Position numbers and translations under genes: made by a program
Notes under the pieces: model-generated
Told to the model about the DNA's origin: nothing
Databases searched by the model: none
Seen by the model: the letters and a program-made list of their open reading frames with translations, nothing else
Shown: positions 36,979-49,290 of the stretch, piece by piece
How positions within the stretch are numbered: the first letter of the stretch is position 1
Layout: each line of letters begins with the position of its first letter
Assembly: GCA_025890175.1 (NCBI GenBank)
Contig: JANPYM010000011.1
Coordinates: 1,406,299-1,470,298 of the forward strand
Direction of reading: 5' to 3'
Length of the DNA stretch: 64,000 nt
Source of the DNA: Ciborinia camelliae
Taxonomy: Eukaryota; Ascomycota; Leotiomycetes; Helotiales; Sclerotiniaceae

Positions 36979-37891
36979 TTTAGATGTATGATATGATTTG
37001 AATTAAATGTTCGAACGAATGATTATAATGTACCTCGGAATATTATTTCGTGGCGCATTAAGCTGTGTTATGTGATGTGATGTGCTATGTAAGCGCCACT
37101 ATGTACGGAATGGAATGAAATAAAATAAAATAAAAATAATAATTAATGAATGAATGAAGCGGACGGAGATTTCTTTTCTTTTCTTTTCTTTTTTTAAAAA
37201 TCAAATAAAATAAAATAAAATAAAGAATATGTATCCATCGATACCTTATAAATACCTAACCTATAATTAGCACGGAACGGAATCGTGCATTTAATGATTC
37301 CATGATTCCATGATTTCGTGGTTTCGTGATTCCATCGTTCCATCGTCTCTAAAAATATATACGTCGGGTTATTCTTTGAGTTGGTTCCGGCATTACAGTA
37401 CCTATCGAGGCGAGGTGTAGTGCCCTTCCTACCGATTGTGAAGGAAGTTTGGGAGTGCACAGTGCATACAGAACAGAACAGAACAGAAACGTGGAGGCAT
37501 GATGAATAAATGAATGAACTGGTGGGTGTGGGCATAGATGATCCTTCTTCTTGTGTTTATTGTATTGATATGTTATTAATTTGTTGGTGTATTGGTGTAT
37601 TTGGATTTCAGGTTTTGGTGGTAGTGATAATGGCATGTATTGATTGATTGATTGATTTCATGCTTTGCTTTTTGGGGCGTGGCATTTTTCTAGTGCACCC
37701 GGACATATATATGCATGGGAAATAAATGGATGTGGGGTTTGTGTTGAGAAATTGAGTACGGAGGTAGAAAATACTCTAGTTTCGATAGAAGGGGATGTGG
37801 ATTGAAGATCTAAACTGGGACTGCTTATGCCTGAAACGAAGTGGAAGGGTTCCGGGGCGGGAGCAAAAACGACCCCTTCACTTTACTACGA

Positions 37892-37909
37892 TCGAATCAC
37901 GTGATTCGA
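37892..37909. promoter_or_regulatory. 18-bp perfect palindrome centred on CACGTG
   Basis: TCGAATCACGTGATTCGA reads the same on both strands and is followed four bases later by a second CACGTG-type box (ACACGTGG). CACGTG is the core of E-box/bHLH sites. It sits about 120 bp outside the left edge of the AT-rich block. Any regulatory function is inference. Confidence 0.35.
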
Positions 37910-38023
37910 CACGTGGTGCGGCACACAGGAACTGCGTTTTAAAATTTAACAGCTTACTGTAGTTTACCGTAGTTTACTATATCGCAACTAATCTAATCGA
38001 TTTAATCAATCTAATCGATCTAA

Positions 38024-38176
<153 letters not shown>

Positions 38177-38204
38177 ATATCAATAAATAAATAATATATC
38201 ATTA

Positions 38205-38280
38205 ATAATACTAATAATACTAATAATACTAATAATACTAATAATACTAATAATACTAATAATACTAATAATACTAATAA
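38205..38280. repeat. 9-bp satellite (TAATACTAA), about 8 copies
   Basis: Perfect head-to-tail units directly abut the inverted core sequence at 38281-38345. A shorter, partly mutated counterpart in the opposite orientation abuts the right-hand core at 61615-61649. Confidence 0.9.
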
Positions 38281-38345
38281 TTATATAGAAAAAGAAAATA
38301 AAAGATTCTTCAAATATACAATCTAAAAATCTATTTTCCGTAACA
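38281..38345 (-). repeat. Left copy of an inverted pair at the ends of the AT-rich block
   Basis: Its reverse complement (starting TGTTACGGAAAATAGATTTT) matches 61555-61619 (starting CGTTGCGGAAAATAGATTTT) over about 65 bases with only a few differences, mostly transitions. Both copies have the TTxCGGAAAATAG end pointing inward and the 9-bp satellite pointing outward. Confidence 0.8.
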
Positions 38346-38479
38346 ATTAATATTATAATTAATTTTAATATAATATAATATTTAATAATAAAATAAAAAT
38401 AATATTTAATTTATAAATATATATTTAAAAATATTAATATTAATTTTATTAAAATAGAAAATATAAAGAATTAACTAAA

Positions 38480-38830
38480 TGTTAAAATAAAAAATATAAA
38501 AAATTAATTAAATTAATATTAAATCAAAGATTTTTATTAATTTTTTAAATAAAATTATTATTATCTTTTTAAATAATTAATAATATATTATTAATTATTA
38601 TTAAATAATAATATTTTATTTAATATAAAACTTTATATATTTTTAAAAAAATTTTTGTTTAATTTTAAAAATTTATTTTTGTATATATTAAATAATTAAA
38701 AATTAAAAATTATATCAAAAATTTATTATTAATTCATATCAAATATTAATAATTATTAATATTTTGATTTTAAATTTGAATTTTTTATTTAAATATTTTT
38801 ATTATTTTTAAATTTATAATAAAATCTTTT
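38480..38830 (+). repeat. ~350-bp dispersed repeat, copy A
   Basis: Shares a long, recognisable sequence, including the core AATAATATATTATTAATTAT, with 59025-59390 (same strand) and with 59615-59975 (opposite strand). Differences are largely C/T and G/A. Identity of the element is unknown. Confidence 0.75.
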
Positions 38831-40036
38831 TTTTTAAAACATTTCGTCCAAAAAACCTTATTTATTAAAATTTGTTATTTATATATATTAAAACATTTTT
38901 TTAATTTATATTTTTACAATTATTTTTTTATATAAATAATAATCTTTAAATAATAATTTATTTTTTATTAATTTAAAATTTATATTATTAATACAATATT
39001 AATTTTAAATAAAATATATTTTAATATTATATATTTATATTATTTTATTTTTTTTAATTTATTAAAAATTTTATAAATATTTAACAAATATTAATTAAAT
39101 ATTATTAATTATTTTAATAATTTTATTTTTAAAATTATATATTTAAAAATTTTTTTTTAATATAAAAAAAAAGTTTTTATTAATTTTTTTATTAAATAAT
39201 TAAATTTTATATTTTTTATTATTTAAAATATTTATATTTTTTTTATTTTTATAATTCAAAATTTAAATTTTTAGTTTTTTATTAATATTATTTTTTATAT
39301 TTTTTTATATTTTTTTTAATTAATTATTTTATTAATATTATATTTTTTTTTATTTTTTTTATATTAATTATTTAATATTTTACAAATATTTTTATAATTT
39401 TTATTAAATTTATTTATTTTTATTATTCAAAATTAATTAGTTTTTATAAAATTAAAAAAATATTAAAAAATAATAATATTATAAATTAAAAATATTTATT
39501 TTTTAATAATTTTTTATTATTATATAATAAATAAATTTATAAAAAGAAAATTTATAATTTATTTTTTAAATAATTTTATTTTAATATTAATTAATTATTT
39601 TGTTATTAATAAAAATATAATAATATAAAATAAAGTTTTATTGAAAAAGATAAAATAAAAAATTATTTTATTTTTTATTAAAAAAAATATATTTTTTATT
39701 AAAAAAAATATATTTTTATTATTTTTATTATAATTTATAAAATAAAATATATTGGTTTAATATATAAGTTTTATAATATAAATATAATTTTAATAAATTT
39801 ATTAAATATTTATTAATATTTTATAAATTATTTTTTATATATTTATTAATTATTAATTAATATATATAAATATTATAAATATATATTTTTTTTTAATTAA
39901 AAAAATTAAAAATATAAATATTGAAAATATATTAAACTTTAAATTGAATAATAAATATTTTTTGAAAAAAAAAAAAAATTTTTTATTTTAATTATTTTTT
40001 TTTATTTTTTTTATTTTTATAAAAAAAAAAATAAAA

Positions 40037-40046
40037 NNNNNNNNNN
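40037..40046. other. Assembly gap (10 N)
   Basis: Flanked by the same 45-bp sequence on both sides (39992-40036 and 40047-40091), so the contigs probably overlap here. Confidence 0.97.
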
Positions 40047-40369
40047 TTATTTTTTTTTATTTTTTTTATTTTTATAAAAAAAAAAATAAAAAAGATTATT
40101 ATAAAAAATAAAAAATAAATTATTTCGAAAAATAATATTTTTATTTAAAATATTTTTTTTTATTTTTTAAAAAAAATTTGAATTTTTAAAAAATTAAAAT
40201 TTAATTTGTTTTTTAATAATAATTATTTAAAAAATAATTTTTTTAAATCAAAATTTTTGAAAATCAAATTTTCTAAATTTTTTTAATTATTTTTAAAATT
40301 TTTTAATTTTTAAATTATTTATTTTATTTTAATTTTTTATAATTTTTTAAATATTAAATAATTAATATA

Positions 40370-40590
40370 TATTAATTTATATTAAAGGATATAAATATAT
40401 GTATATGTAAAAATAAGGTGATTAATAATATATAATATAAATTTTTATAATATTAATAATGTTTTAATTAAAAGAGTATAAAAAGAAGTAAATTATATAA
40501 ATATAGTATATATTAATATTTAATATTTAATTATATATTTAATTATATATTATATTTATTAATATATATTTTAATATTAATAATTTTTTA
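40370..40590 (+). repeat. Uninterrupted copy of the repeat split by Copia-1
   Basis: Its first part matches 41845-41907 (left of Copia-1) and its second part matches 47445-47600 (right of Copia-1). At the junction it carries TATAATATAAATTTTT, i.e. the target sequence before insertion. Confidence 0.8.
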
Positions 40591-40859
40591 AAAAAAAAAA
40601 AAATTATTTAAATATATATAATTTTGTTTATATATTTTATATTTATATATTTATATATTTTTTATATTTTATATATTTTATTTTTAATTTTATATTTTAT
40701 ATTTTTTTTATATATTATATTATTATTATAAAATTATATAATTGTATAATTAATTATTGATTTTATTGTATAATAATTTGAATTATATTATTATATTATA
40801 TTGTATAATATTAAATAAATGTTTTATGTAATAATTAGTATATTAATTTTTTTATTATT

Positions 40860-41500
40860 ATATTAGAGTAGTAAGAAAAAAAAAATTGATTTTTAATTAT
40901 ATTATATTTTATTAAATGAATTTAAATTTTGAAATTGAAATAAAGTTTTAAAATTTAAAATTAAAATATAAAATTATGTGGGGTAGTGTAAATGTAGAGA
41001 TGATATAGGTGGTGTAAAAAAATTGTTAAAAAATTGTTGATATATTATATTTTTGAGTGAATGTAGTGAAGGGTAGGTTGAATTTAAAAAAATAATAAAA
41101 AATTGAATTTGAAAAAATGAGGGAAAAAAGAATCGAATTTGAAAAAATAAAAAGAAAAAAAAATTGAATTTGAAAAAATAATAGAATTAAATTTTGAAAA
41201 AATAAAGAAATTGAATTTAAAAGTAAATTAAGAAGATAAAAAATTAAATTTGAAAAAATAATAGAGATTAAATATTTTGAAAGTTAATAGAATGGTAGAA
41301 GGGCTTAATTAAAAAATTTATATGAAATTTTGATTTTGAAATAGAAAATTGAAGTAGGATAATAAAATTTATAGATTAAAATGTTTAGTTTAAATTGTAT
41401 GTATATAATAAATATATAAAAAATAAATTAATTTTTAATAAATAATATTGTATTAAAAAGTATATATTTGAATTTAAAATTTAAAATTTGAATTTAAATT
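40860..41500 (+). repeat. C-depleted stretch with irregular TTGAATTTGAAAAAAT repeats
   Basis: The plus strand has many G but almost no C over roughly 600 bp. Within 41075-41275 the motif TTGAATTTGAAAAAAT or close variants recurs at irregular 25-45 bp spacing. The one-sided loss of C fits C-to-T mutation of only one strand. No protein remains readable. Confidence 0.6.
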
Positions 41501-41907
41501 TTTATATTTTTTAAAAAAAATATATTTTTTAATTATTTAATTTTTGAATTAATATGTGATGGATATATAAAAAATAAATTAGTTTTTAATAAATAATATT
41601 GTATTAAAAATAATATATTTAAATTAAATCTAAATTTTTGAATAATTTTTTGAATAATTTTTTTGAATAATATTATAAAAAATTAATTTTTTTTAATATT
41701 TAATTTAAATTATTTATATATAAATATTAATAATATTTTATAATAATTAAAATCGAATTTTTTTTAATAAATTTTATTAATTTATAAAATTTCAAATTTT
41801 AAAATAAATTTATATTTAAAAAATAAATATTAATTAATTAATATTGATTTATATTAAGGGATATAAATATATATATATATAAAAATAAAATAATTAATAA
41901 TATATAA

Positions 41908-42084
41908 TGTTGAAATTAGATAGATCACGTGAAGGTGCAAGTTGTGTGATATATTTGAAATTATTATAGAATTAAGATTAAACCTTGTATGCTATTTAAG
42001 TTTAAAATAGGGTATTAAATTGTATTAAACCTATAGGCTGCTTTGTGGTCTATACGGCTTATACAGTTCTGGCTATTTTCAATA
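41908..42084 (-). repeat. Copia-1 LTR, left (3' in element sense)
   Basis: 177 bp from TGTTGAAATTAG to TCAATA. It aligns without gaps to 47268-47444. Its left half keeps G and C that the other LTR lost, while its right half has lost C and G that the other kept. Confidence 0.92.
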
Positions 42085-42239
42085 TATTTTTTAATTAGTG
42101 ATGTATAAGGTGTTTTAAAGCTTTTTTGGGAATTTTTTTGTTAATTATTAATTTTTTTTAAATTAATATTTTTTATTTTTAGTTAATATATTTTATTATT
42201 ATTGATATATATATTTTATATTTTTAAAAAATAAATTTT

Positions 42240-42450
42240 TTTTTTTTTAAAAAGTTTTTTTATTTGTAATATTTTAATAAATTTAATATACTTTATTAAT
42301 AAAAGTGGTTTTATAAATTTATCTATTATTTATAAATTTATTAATATAAATTATAGATTAATATAATTTTGTATAATTTATTTATGGATGTAATAATATT
42401 TTATTATTATATATTTTATATATTAATAAATTTCTAAATTTTTAATAAAA
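42240..42450 (-). pseudogene. Copia-1 RNase H C-terminal remnant
   Basis: Minus-strand codons include YIKYIIIKYYYIHK and FIKPLLL, which line up with the Copia RNase H end pattern (R/K-T-K-H-I-D-I-x-Y-H-x-I-R ... L-T-K-x-L-P) after G-to-A type changes and several stops. Not functional. Confidence 0.65.
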
Positions 42451-43204
42451 ACAAAACTTTTTTAATTATTCCTAATAATTTTAATTTTTATTAAACCAAA
42501 ATATTTATATTTAATTTTTATTAACTTTTTTAGAAATTATTAAATTTACAATATTTTTATAATTATTTTGTAAAATTTATAATATTTCGATTTTATTAAA
42601 TTTAAAATTATAATTAATTATTTTTTTAATTGTATTGAAATTATTTTTTTATATATAAAAAAAATATAATTTAATATATTTTTTTTTATTAAAAAATTTT
42701 TTATATAATTAAAATTTATATATTTTTTTATAATAAAATTATTATTATTACTATCATAAATAATTATATAATTTATTATATTAACCAAATATCGAAAAAT
42801 TTGATTATAATATTTTATATATATTTTTTAAAAAATTAATAAAAATTAATAAAGAATATCTATATTATATATAATATTTATTTTAATATATAAAAAATTT
42901 AAAAATTCAATTTTGGATTAATAAAATATTATAAATTATTTATTGGTTATTTTTTTGTTTAAAATTAAATCTTTAATAAAATCTAATATTATAAATATTA
43001 TATTTATTTATAAATATTCAAAATTAAATTTTATAAAAATTTTTTTAATATAAAAATTTTAATAAAAAATAATTATTTTATTTTGTAAATTATAATAAAT
43101 CTAAACTTTTAGAAAGTATAAGATTATTTCCAAATCTTTTATTTAAAACTTTTTTACCAAATTTTTTTTTAATATATTATATATATTTATTTTTTTAATT
43201 ATAA

Positions 43205-43395
43205 AAAAGTTATTAATATATATTATTATCATTACCTTTTTATTATAATTAAAATAAATATAATTATTTGTTTTTATTAACATAAAATCAAGCTAAATTA
43301 ATATAAGATGTAAGGTTTTTTGTTATTATTTTAATATTTATTTTAAATTATATAAGGCTTTAAATAACTAACATACCCAAACCTTACCTTCAGGA
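43205..43395 (-). pseudogene. Copia-1 reverse transcriptase remnant
   Basis: Minus-strand codons from about 43387 read KVWVC, stop, LFKALYNLK, matching the Copia RT block with LYGLKQ. They continue to KTNNYIYFNYNKK and end with YINN at 43209-43220, where the catalytic motif is normally YVDD. Stops interrupt it. The D-to-N changes are single G-to-A transitions, as RIP would make. Confidence 0.8.
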
Positions 43396-46300
43396 TCTTT
43401 TTCTAATTATTTAAACTGAATTTTATTTTACTCCCAGTATAATAATAATTCGATATAGATTAACAAATTATTTAATATAATAACATTTAGAAATATTATA
43501 ATTATATTTATTTGATATATTTTTAATCCAAAACAAATAATAATTACTAAAATTATTTTTAAAAAATATTTTTATAGATTTTTATAAAAATTTGATTGAA
43601 ATCTAATTTATAATATTATTCGAAATTTTATATAATCTAATAAATTTTATATTTTTTAATATTATTTTTTTTATTTCATTTTTATTTATAAATTATTTTA
43701 TTATAAAAAATTTTTTATTTTTAAATTTTTAATTTTTAAATAAATTTAAAAATTTTATTATTAAAAATTGATTTATATTTAATTTTAATTAATTTTATTT
43801 ATTTAATTTTATTAAATAATTTTATAACTTTATTAAATATTTTAAAATTATTTTTAATATCAATTATTATTATTATATAAATTATATAAATAATAATATA
43901 ATATTATCATAATATTTATATTATTATATCATCCATTTTTTTATTAAAAATTTTTTTATTTTTTAAACCTTTAAAATATTCTTAATTATATTTTTAATCA
44001 AACTTTAATATTTTATTAATATTGGTTTAATCAAATTAATTTTTATAATTAAATAATATATAATTGTTTATAATATTTAAATAATTTTTAATATTAATAA
44101 TTAATTTATTTAATTAAATATAAATAAAATTATTTAAAAATATTAAATTATTATTTAATTTTTCTTTATTTTAATATTTATTTAAATTATTATTATTATT
44201 AATTAAATTAATTAAAAAATTTAATTTATTAAAATAAATATTAAAAAAATAAACGATTTTATTAATTATATAAATAGAAATAAATATTTAATAAATATAA
44301 TTTTTTTTAAAATTAATAAAAATATTTTTTTTAATTTAAAAAATAAATTTTTTGTTTATAATATAATATTTTCTTAAAATATAAATATAAATAATATTGT
44401 TAAACATTTGTAAATAGAAAATATTTGATTAATTATTTATATTAAAATAAATATAATTTATATAAATTTTATATAAAATAATTTTGTTAAATAAAAATCA
44501 AATTATAATTTAATTTATAATATAAATTATATCCTAAAAAATTTTTAGTTAAAAAATATATAAAACCGCTATTTTAATAAAAATAAATTATACCTTATCA
44601 AAAATCATATAAATAAAATATTTAAATATTTTATTTTAATTTAATATATAAAAAATTATAAATTTAAAATAAAACTTTAAATTTTTAATTATTTAATTAA
44701 ATTTATATTATTTATACTCATTACCCTTATCAAATCTTTAAATTAAAATTGTTATATTATATTATATAAATATTTATTAATTTATAATTCGAATAATTTT
44801 TTTAACCTCTCCTTTCTTTTTATAAATAAATATAATTTGTTTATAAATATTATTATTAATAAACAAAATTATATATTTATAATCTTTAATATTAATAAAA
44901 TAAATTTTAATAATATTAATATTTATTTTTTTAAAAAGTTTTATAATATAAAAATCAATATTTTTTTATTATATATAATAAAATTTTTCAAATTTATAAA
45001 ATTTATAAATCTTATCCTTTAAATAATTATTTAAATTTTTTAAAAACAAATTTTTAATAACTTTTTAAATATTTTTAATATTTTTCAAAAAAAAATATTC
45101 AAAACATTTATATTATATTTTTATTAATTAAATATTTATAATATAAAATAAAATAATTAATAAAGCTTTTTAAATAATTAATATTTTTAATATTAAAATA
45201 TAAAAATATTAATTAATTTAAAAAAAATAATTTCGATTTTTATTATAAGCTATATCAAAATCGTTATTATTTTTATTAAATTTAATGTGTTTTTTTTTAA
45301 TTTATATTTTATATTTCGAAAATAGTTTAATAAATAAATTAATAAAATAAAGATTATTTAATAAAAAAATAAAATTAATTAAACAATTTAATATAATATA
45401 TTCAAAAATAATTATTTTAATTTTTTTAAAAACAATAAAACTATTTATTAATATTAATATTAGAGAATTTGTTTTTTTATTCAAAAGCTTTCAATAAATC
45501 TTAAAATTATTTTTATTTTATAAATAATAAAATAAAATATTTATATCAAAAAGTTATATTTTTTATATATAATTATTTTAAATAATTTAATTATTAAAAA
45601 AAACTTGTATAATTATATTGGAATTATCATTAATCGAAAAAGTTGAAAAATTTAATAATATTATATATAAAATTGAAATACAAAAATTTGGAAAAAAATT
45701 AGATAATAATAAAAAAGAAAAACTTGTTTTTATTTCGAAATTTGTTTCAACATTAAAGTTAAAATTAAAATCAGAGTTAAAACTAAAGCTATTGCTTATC
45801 CCAAACTTATTTTTGGATTTTCTATATTTATTATATTATACCTATTTTTTTTTATATTTTTTTTTTTAAATCTTTTTTATTAAAATATTTTTTAAATTAT
45901 TAAAACAAATATTTATATAAAATTTAAATACAAAAAATATACCATAATAATTATATTTATTATTATTAATATTAAATTATAATAATTTTAATAATTTTAA
46001 AAATCTTAATTCTTTCCCCTTTTTAAATTTAAATTTATTATTTTAATTTTAATTTATTTTTTGAATTTTATTTTCAAACAAAATTATCCCATTATTATCG
46101 AAATTATTATTTTTTTATATTTTATTAATAAAATTAATTAAAAACTTTTTAAAACTTAAAAATTTATTTTTACCGTCATAACAAACTTAATACAAATTTT
46201 TATTAATCCAAATAAAAAAATATTTAAAAGTTTTAATTATAAATTAAATATAATAATTTAAATTTGAAAATTTAATACCCAAATTTATTAATTTTATTAT

Positions 46301-47267
46301 ATAAGATTTATATTTTGTAATAAATTTATTAATTAAATTAAAATTATTAAAATTTATTTTAAAAAAATAATTTTATTTATTTATATATAAATAATAATTA
46401 ATTTCTTTATATTAATTTTTAAGTTTTTTTAATATATTTTTGGTTTTTATATATTTTTTAATAAATAATAATTCAATATTATTAACAAAATTTTTAATAC
46501 AATATTATATCCTAAAATTCTTAATAATCCAACCATTTTAAAATCAAATTTTATTAATTATCCCAATAATAATATTTCTATAATTATTTATCTTATTATA
46601 AAAATCGATAAGTTTTAAAATTTAAAAATAATTAAATATATTATTCATTTTAATAATATTTATAATATTTTTAAATTATATATTATAATTTTTTATTTTT
46701 TTAAAATAAAATTTATATAAAAATATTAGATTATTAAAAACTATAATAATTCCTAAATTAGAATTTAAAATTATATTAAATATTAATAAATTTTGTTATA
46801 TTAATAATAAATCTTTTTATATAAAAAAAAATAATTAAAATATTAAGTTTTTTAATTTTAATATAATATTGTAAAAAATATTTTTTTTTTAAAATTAATT
46901 TAAAAATAAATTAAATTCTTTATCCTATTTTTTTTTTTAATATTGCTTTTAATTTTAATAAAAAATTTTATAATTTCCTATAATTTTTTTAAATATAATA
47001 TTATTATTATAAAATTTATAAATAAATTTAAAAAAAATCTAATTATAAAAATTAACCCTTTTAATTTATTATTTTTTTTTTATAAATATTAATTTTTTAT
47101 AATATTTTGAGTATCAATTTTTTTTTATTATATCCAACATTTTTTTGTTTAATATTCTAAATTTTTTATTTGTTTTATAAAAAGCGTAAAAAAAATATAA
47201 AATAAAATAAATAAATTAAAATAATTAAAAATTTATTTGTTAATTTAATATATTCAGATTTATAATT

Positions 47268-47444
47268 TATTAAAATTAAATAAATTATATAAAAATATAA
47301 ATTATATAATATATTTAAAATTATTATAAAATTAAGATTAAATCTTATATACTATTTAAGCTTAAAATAGGGCGTTAAACCGTATTAGGCCTATAGGCCG
47401 CTTCGCAGTCCGTACAGCTCATACAGCCCTGGCTACTCTTAACA
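47268..47444 (-). repeat. Copia-1 LTR, right (5' in element sense)
   Basis: 177 bp ending CTTAACA, with a preserved GC-containing right half (TAGGCCTATAGGCCGCTTCG) and an almost GC-free left half. Ungapped partner of 41908-42084. Confidence 0.92.
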
Positions 47445-47940
47445 TATAATATAAATTTTTATAATATTAATAATGTTTTAATTAAGAAAATAAAAAAAAA
47501 AAAATTATATAGATATAGTATATATTAATATTTAGTATTTAGTTATATATTTAATTATATATTTAATTATATATTATATTTATTAATATATATTTTAATA
47601 ATATATATATATATTTTTTTTAAAATATAAAATTTTAAAATCTTTTTGAAAAATAATTTTTAATTTTTTTTATTTTTTAATTTTAATTTTTTTAATAATA
47701 TAAATATAAATATAAATAAAAATATTATTATTTAATAAATAATTAATTTTTAATATATATCAAAATTTAATTATTTTTTTTAAAATTTTAATTTTTTAAT
47801 TTTATTTTGTTTTTTAATAAAAATTTATTATTAAATATTTATTTTTTATTATTAATTAATAATAATTTTTTATTTAAATTTTATATAACAAAAAATAAAT
47901 TTTAATAATATATTATTAAAAAAAATTAATATATATATAA

Positions 47941-48100
47941 TGTTAAGGTATAATGGAAGTATAGGATTAAATTGATTAATAGAAATAATAAAATCTTCGT
48001 AGAGGATTCTATTATTTTTATAAAAGCATAACCGTATTCGTATTATGTATAGATATTATGCTATATATTGCACTAAATTTTATAATTATTTGGTTTAATA
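47941..48100 (-). repeat. Copia-2 LTR, left (3' in element sense)
   Basis: 160 bp, aligning without gaps to 53188-53347. Heavily C-to-T changed in its right half. Confidence 0.92.
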
Positions 48101-48169
48101 TTTCTTTTTAAGTGTTATATATATTTTGAAATTGTTTAGTGTAGAAAAAATTTATTTATTTTTTTATTT

Positions 48170-48420
48170 TTAATATTTCAATAAAACATTGGAATACATT
48201 TTTTGTTAAAGATTTGGTTAATTTATTAGTTATTATTTTATTAGTTGGTATATAATTTATTTTCAATTTTCTTTTTTTTTGTAAGTTTTGTATATAATAA
48301 TAAATTATATCAATATATTTTAATTGATTTATAAATTGTATATTTTTTATTAAAGTAATAGTTTTTTGATTATTATTTTTTATTTGTATTTTGAATTTGT
48401 TTTTTTTAATATAATATTTA
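48170..48420 (-). pseudogene. Copia-2 RNase H C-terminal remnant
   Basis: Minus-strand codons read QKTITLIKNIQF, then KYIDIIYYYIQNL, INYIPTNK and NKLTKSLTKNVF, in the order and spacing of the Copia RNase H end (N-Q-x-A-I-x-L-x-K-N ... K-H-I-D-I-x-Y-H ... Y-I-P-T ... L-T-K-x-L). This is the best preserved protein trace in the block. Confidence 0.85.
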
Positions 48421-49079
48421 TATTTTATATTATAAAGTATTTATATTAATTATTGTTTTTATTTTGTTATAATTGATTATGTAATATATTTTGATTTAAT
48501 AATGAATATCAATATTATATTTTATTTTCAATTTATTTAAAATATTGAATTATTATTTAGCAAAGTTATTATTTTAAAAATATTTTTTTTATTTATAATA
48601 TTATTTGTATAATTTGTATTAAAATATATAATTAAATTTTTAATTTTTTTTGATTTATAATATAATTTGTAATTAATTGTTATTTGTAAATATTATATAA
48701 TTTTTTATAATTAATATATATAAAATTTTGTAAAGTTTTTTATATATTAATTAAATTTTTTAAAATTAAATGTAATATTTGATTTAAAGTATATTATTAT
48801 ATATATTAATTTATTAATTATATAATAATATTATATGAGATTGATTTGTTTTTTATTTTTTTTGAATAATTGAAGTATTTTATATTTTTTAATAAGTATA
48901 TTAATCGATTTTAATGTTTTTTTTGTAAATCTATATTTATTTAAAATATTTTCAAAATATTATATTTAATTAATATATAAAATATAATTTTTTTTATTTC
49001 AAATTATTTTTAAATTTAAAAGTTTTGAATATTTTATTTTTTTTAAATTTTTAATCTTAAATTTTAATATAAATTATTT

Positions 49080-49290
49080 GTTAAATTATATAATATTGTT
49101 AATAAATTTTATTATTATAAAAAAATTATTGATATATAATAAAACAATTATTTTTTAATTTGTATAAATAAATAAATAAGGATTAGTTTAATTTTGTACA
49201 AATTTTTAAATAATAAATCAAAATTTGATTAAATCGTTTTAATTATATATTGTTTATTTTAAATTATATAAATTTTGTAATATTTTTAAA
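49080..49290 (-). pseudogene. Copia-2 reverse transcriptase remnant
   Basis: Minus-strand codons read LYNLK near 49260, TNPYLFIY near 49180, and KIIVLLYINNFFII with the YVDD-equivalent YINN at 49125-49136. Several in-frame stops (Trp/Gln codons turned to stop) interrupt it. The order matches Copia RT. Confidence 0.8.

Larger units (their letters stand above)
35929..37975. other. Microsatellite-rich intergenic region leading to the AT-rich block
   Basis: No gene is supported. It contains (TTACC)n near 36330-36352, (CATA)n at about 36524-36550, (GATG)n near 36665-36680, a 20-bp minisatellite at 36905-36978, AAAATA runs near 37120-37225 and an 18-bp perfect palindrome with CACGTG at 37892-37909. 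Base composition is ordinary until about 38.0 kb. Confidence 0.55.
41908..47444 (-). mobile_element. Ty1/Copia LTR retrotransposon (Copia-1), RIP-degraded
   Basis: The 5,537-bp element has 177-bp LTRs (41908-42084 and 47268-47444) that begin TG/TA and end TA/CA, flanked by the 5-bp direct repeat TATAA (41903-41907, 47445-47449). Transcription sense is minus: RNase H remnants lie near the left LTR and reverse transcriptase at about 43.2-43.4 kb, the Copia order seen from the 3' end. Next to the right LTR, 47256-47267 reads on the minus strand AATTATAAATCT, a G-to-A mutated form of a half-tRNA(iMet) primer site. All LTR differences I can see are transitions. The gag, protease and integrase parts are too decayed to place. 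The element is inactive. Confidence 0.9.
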
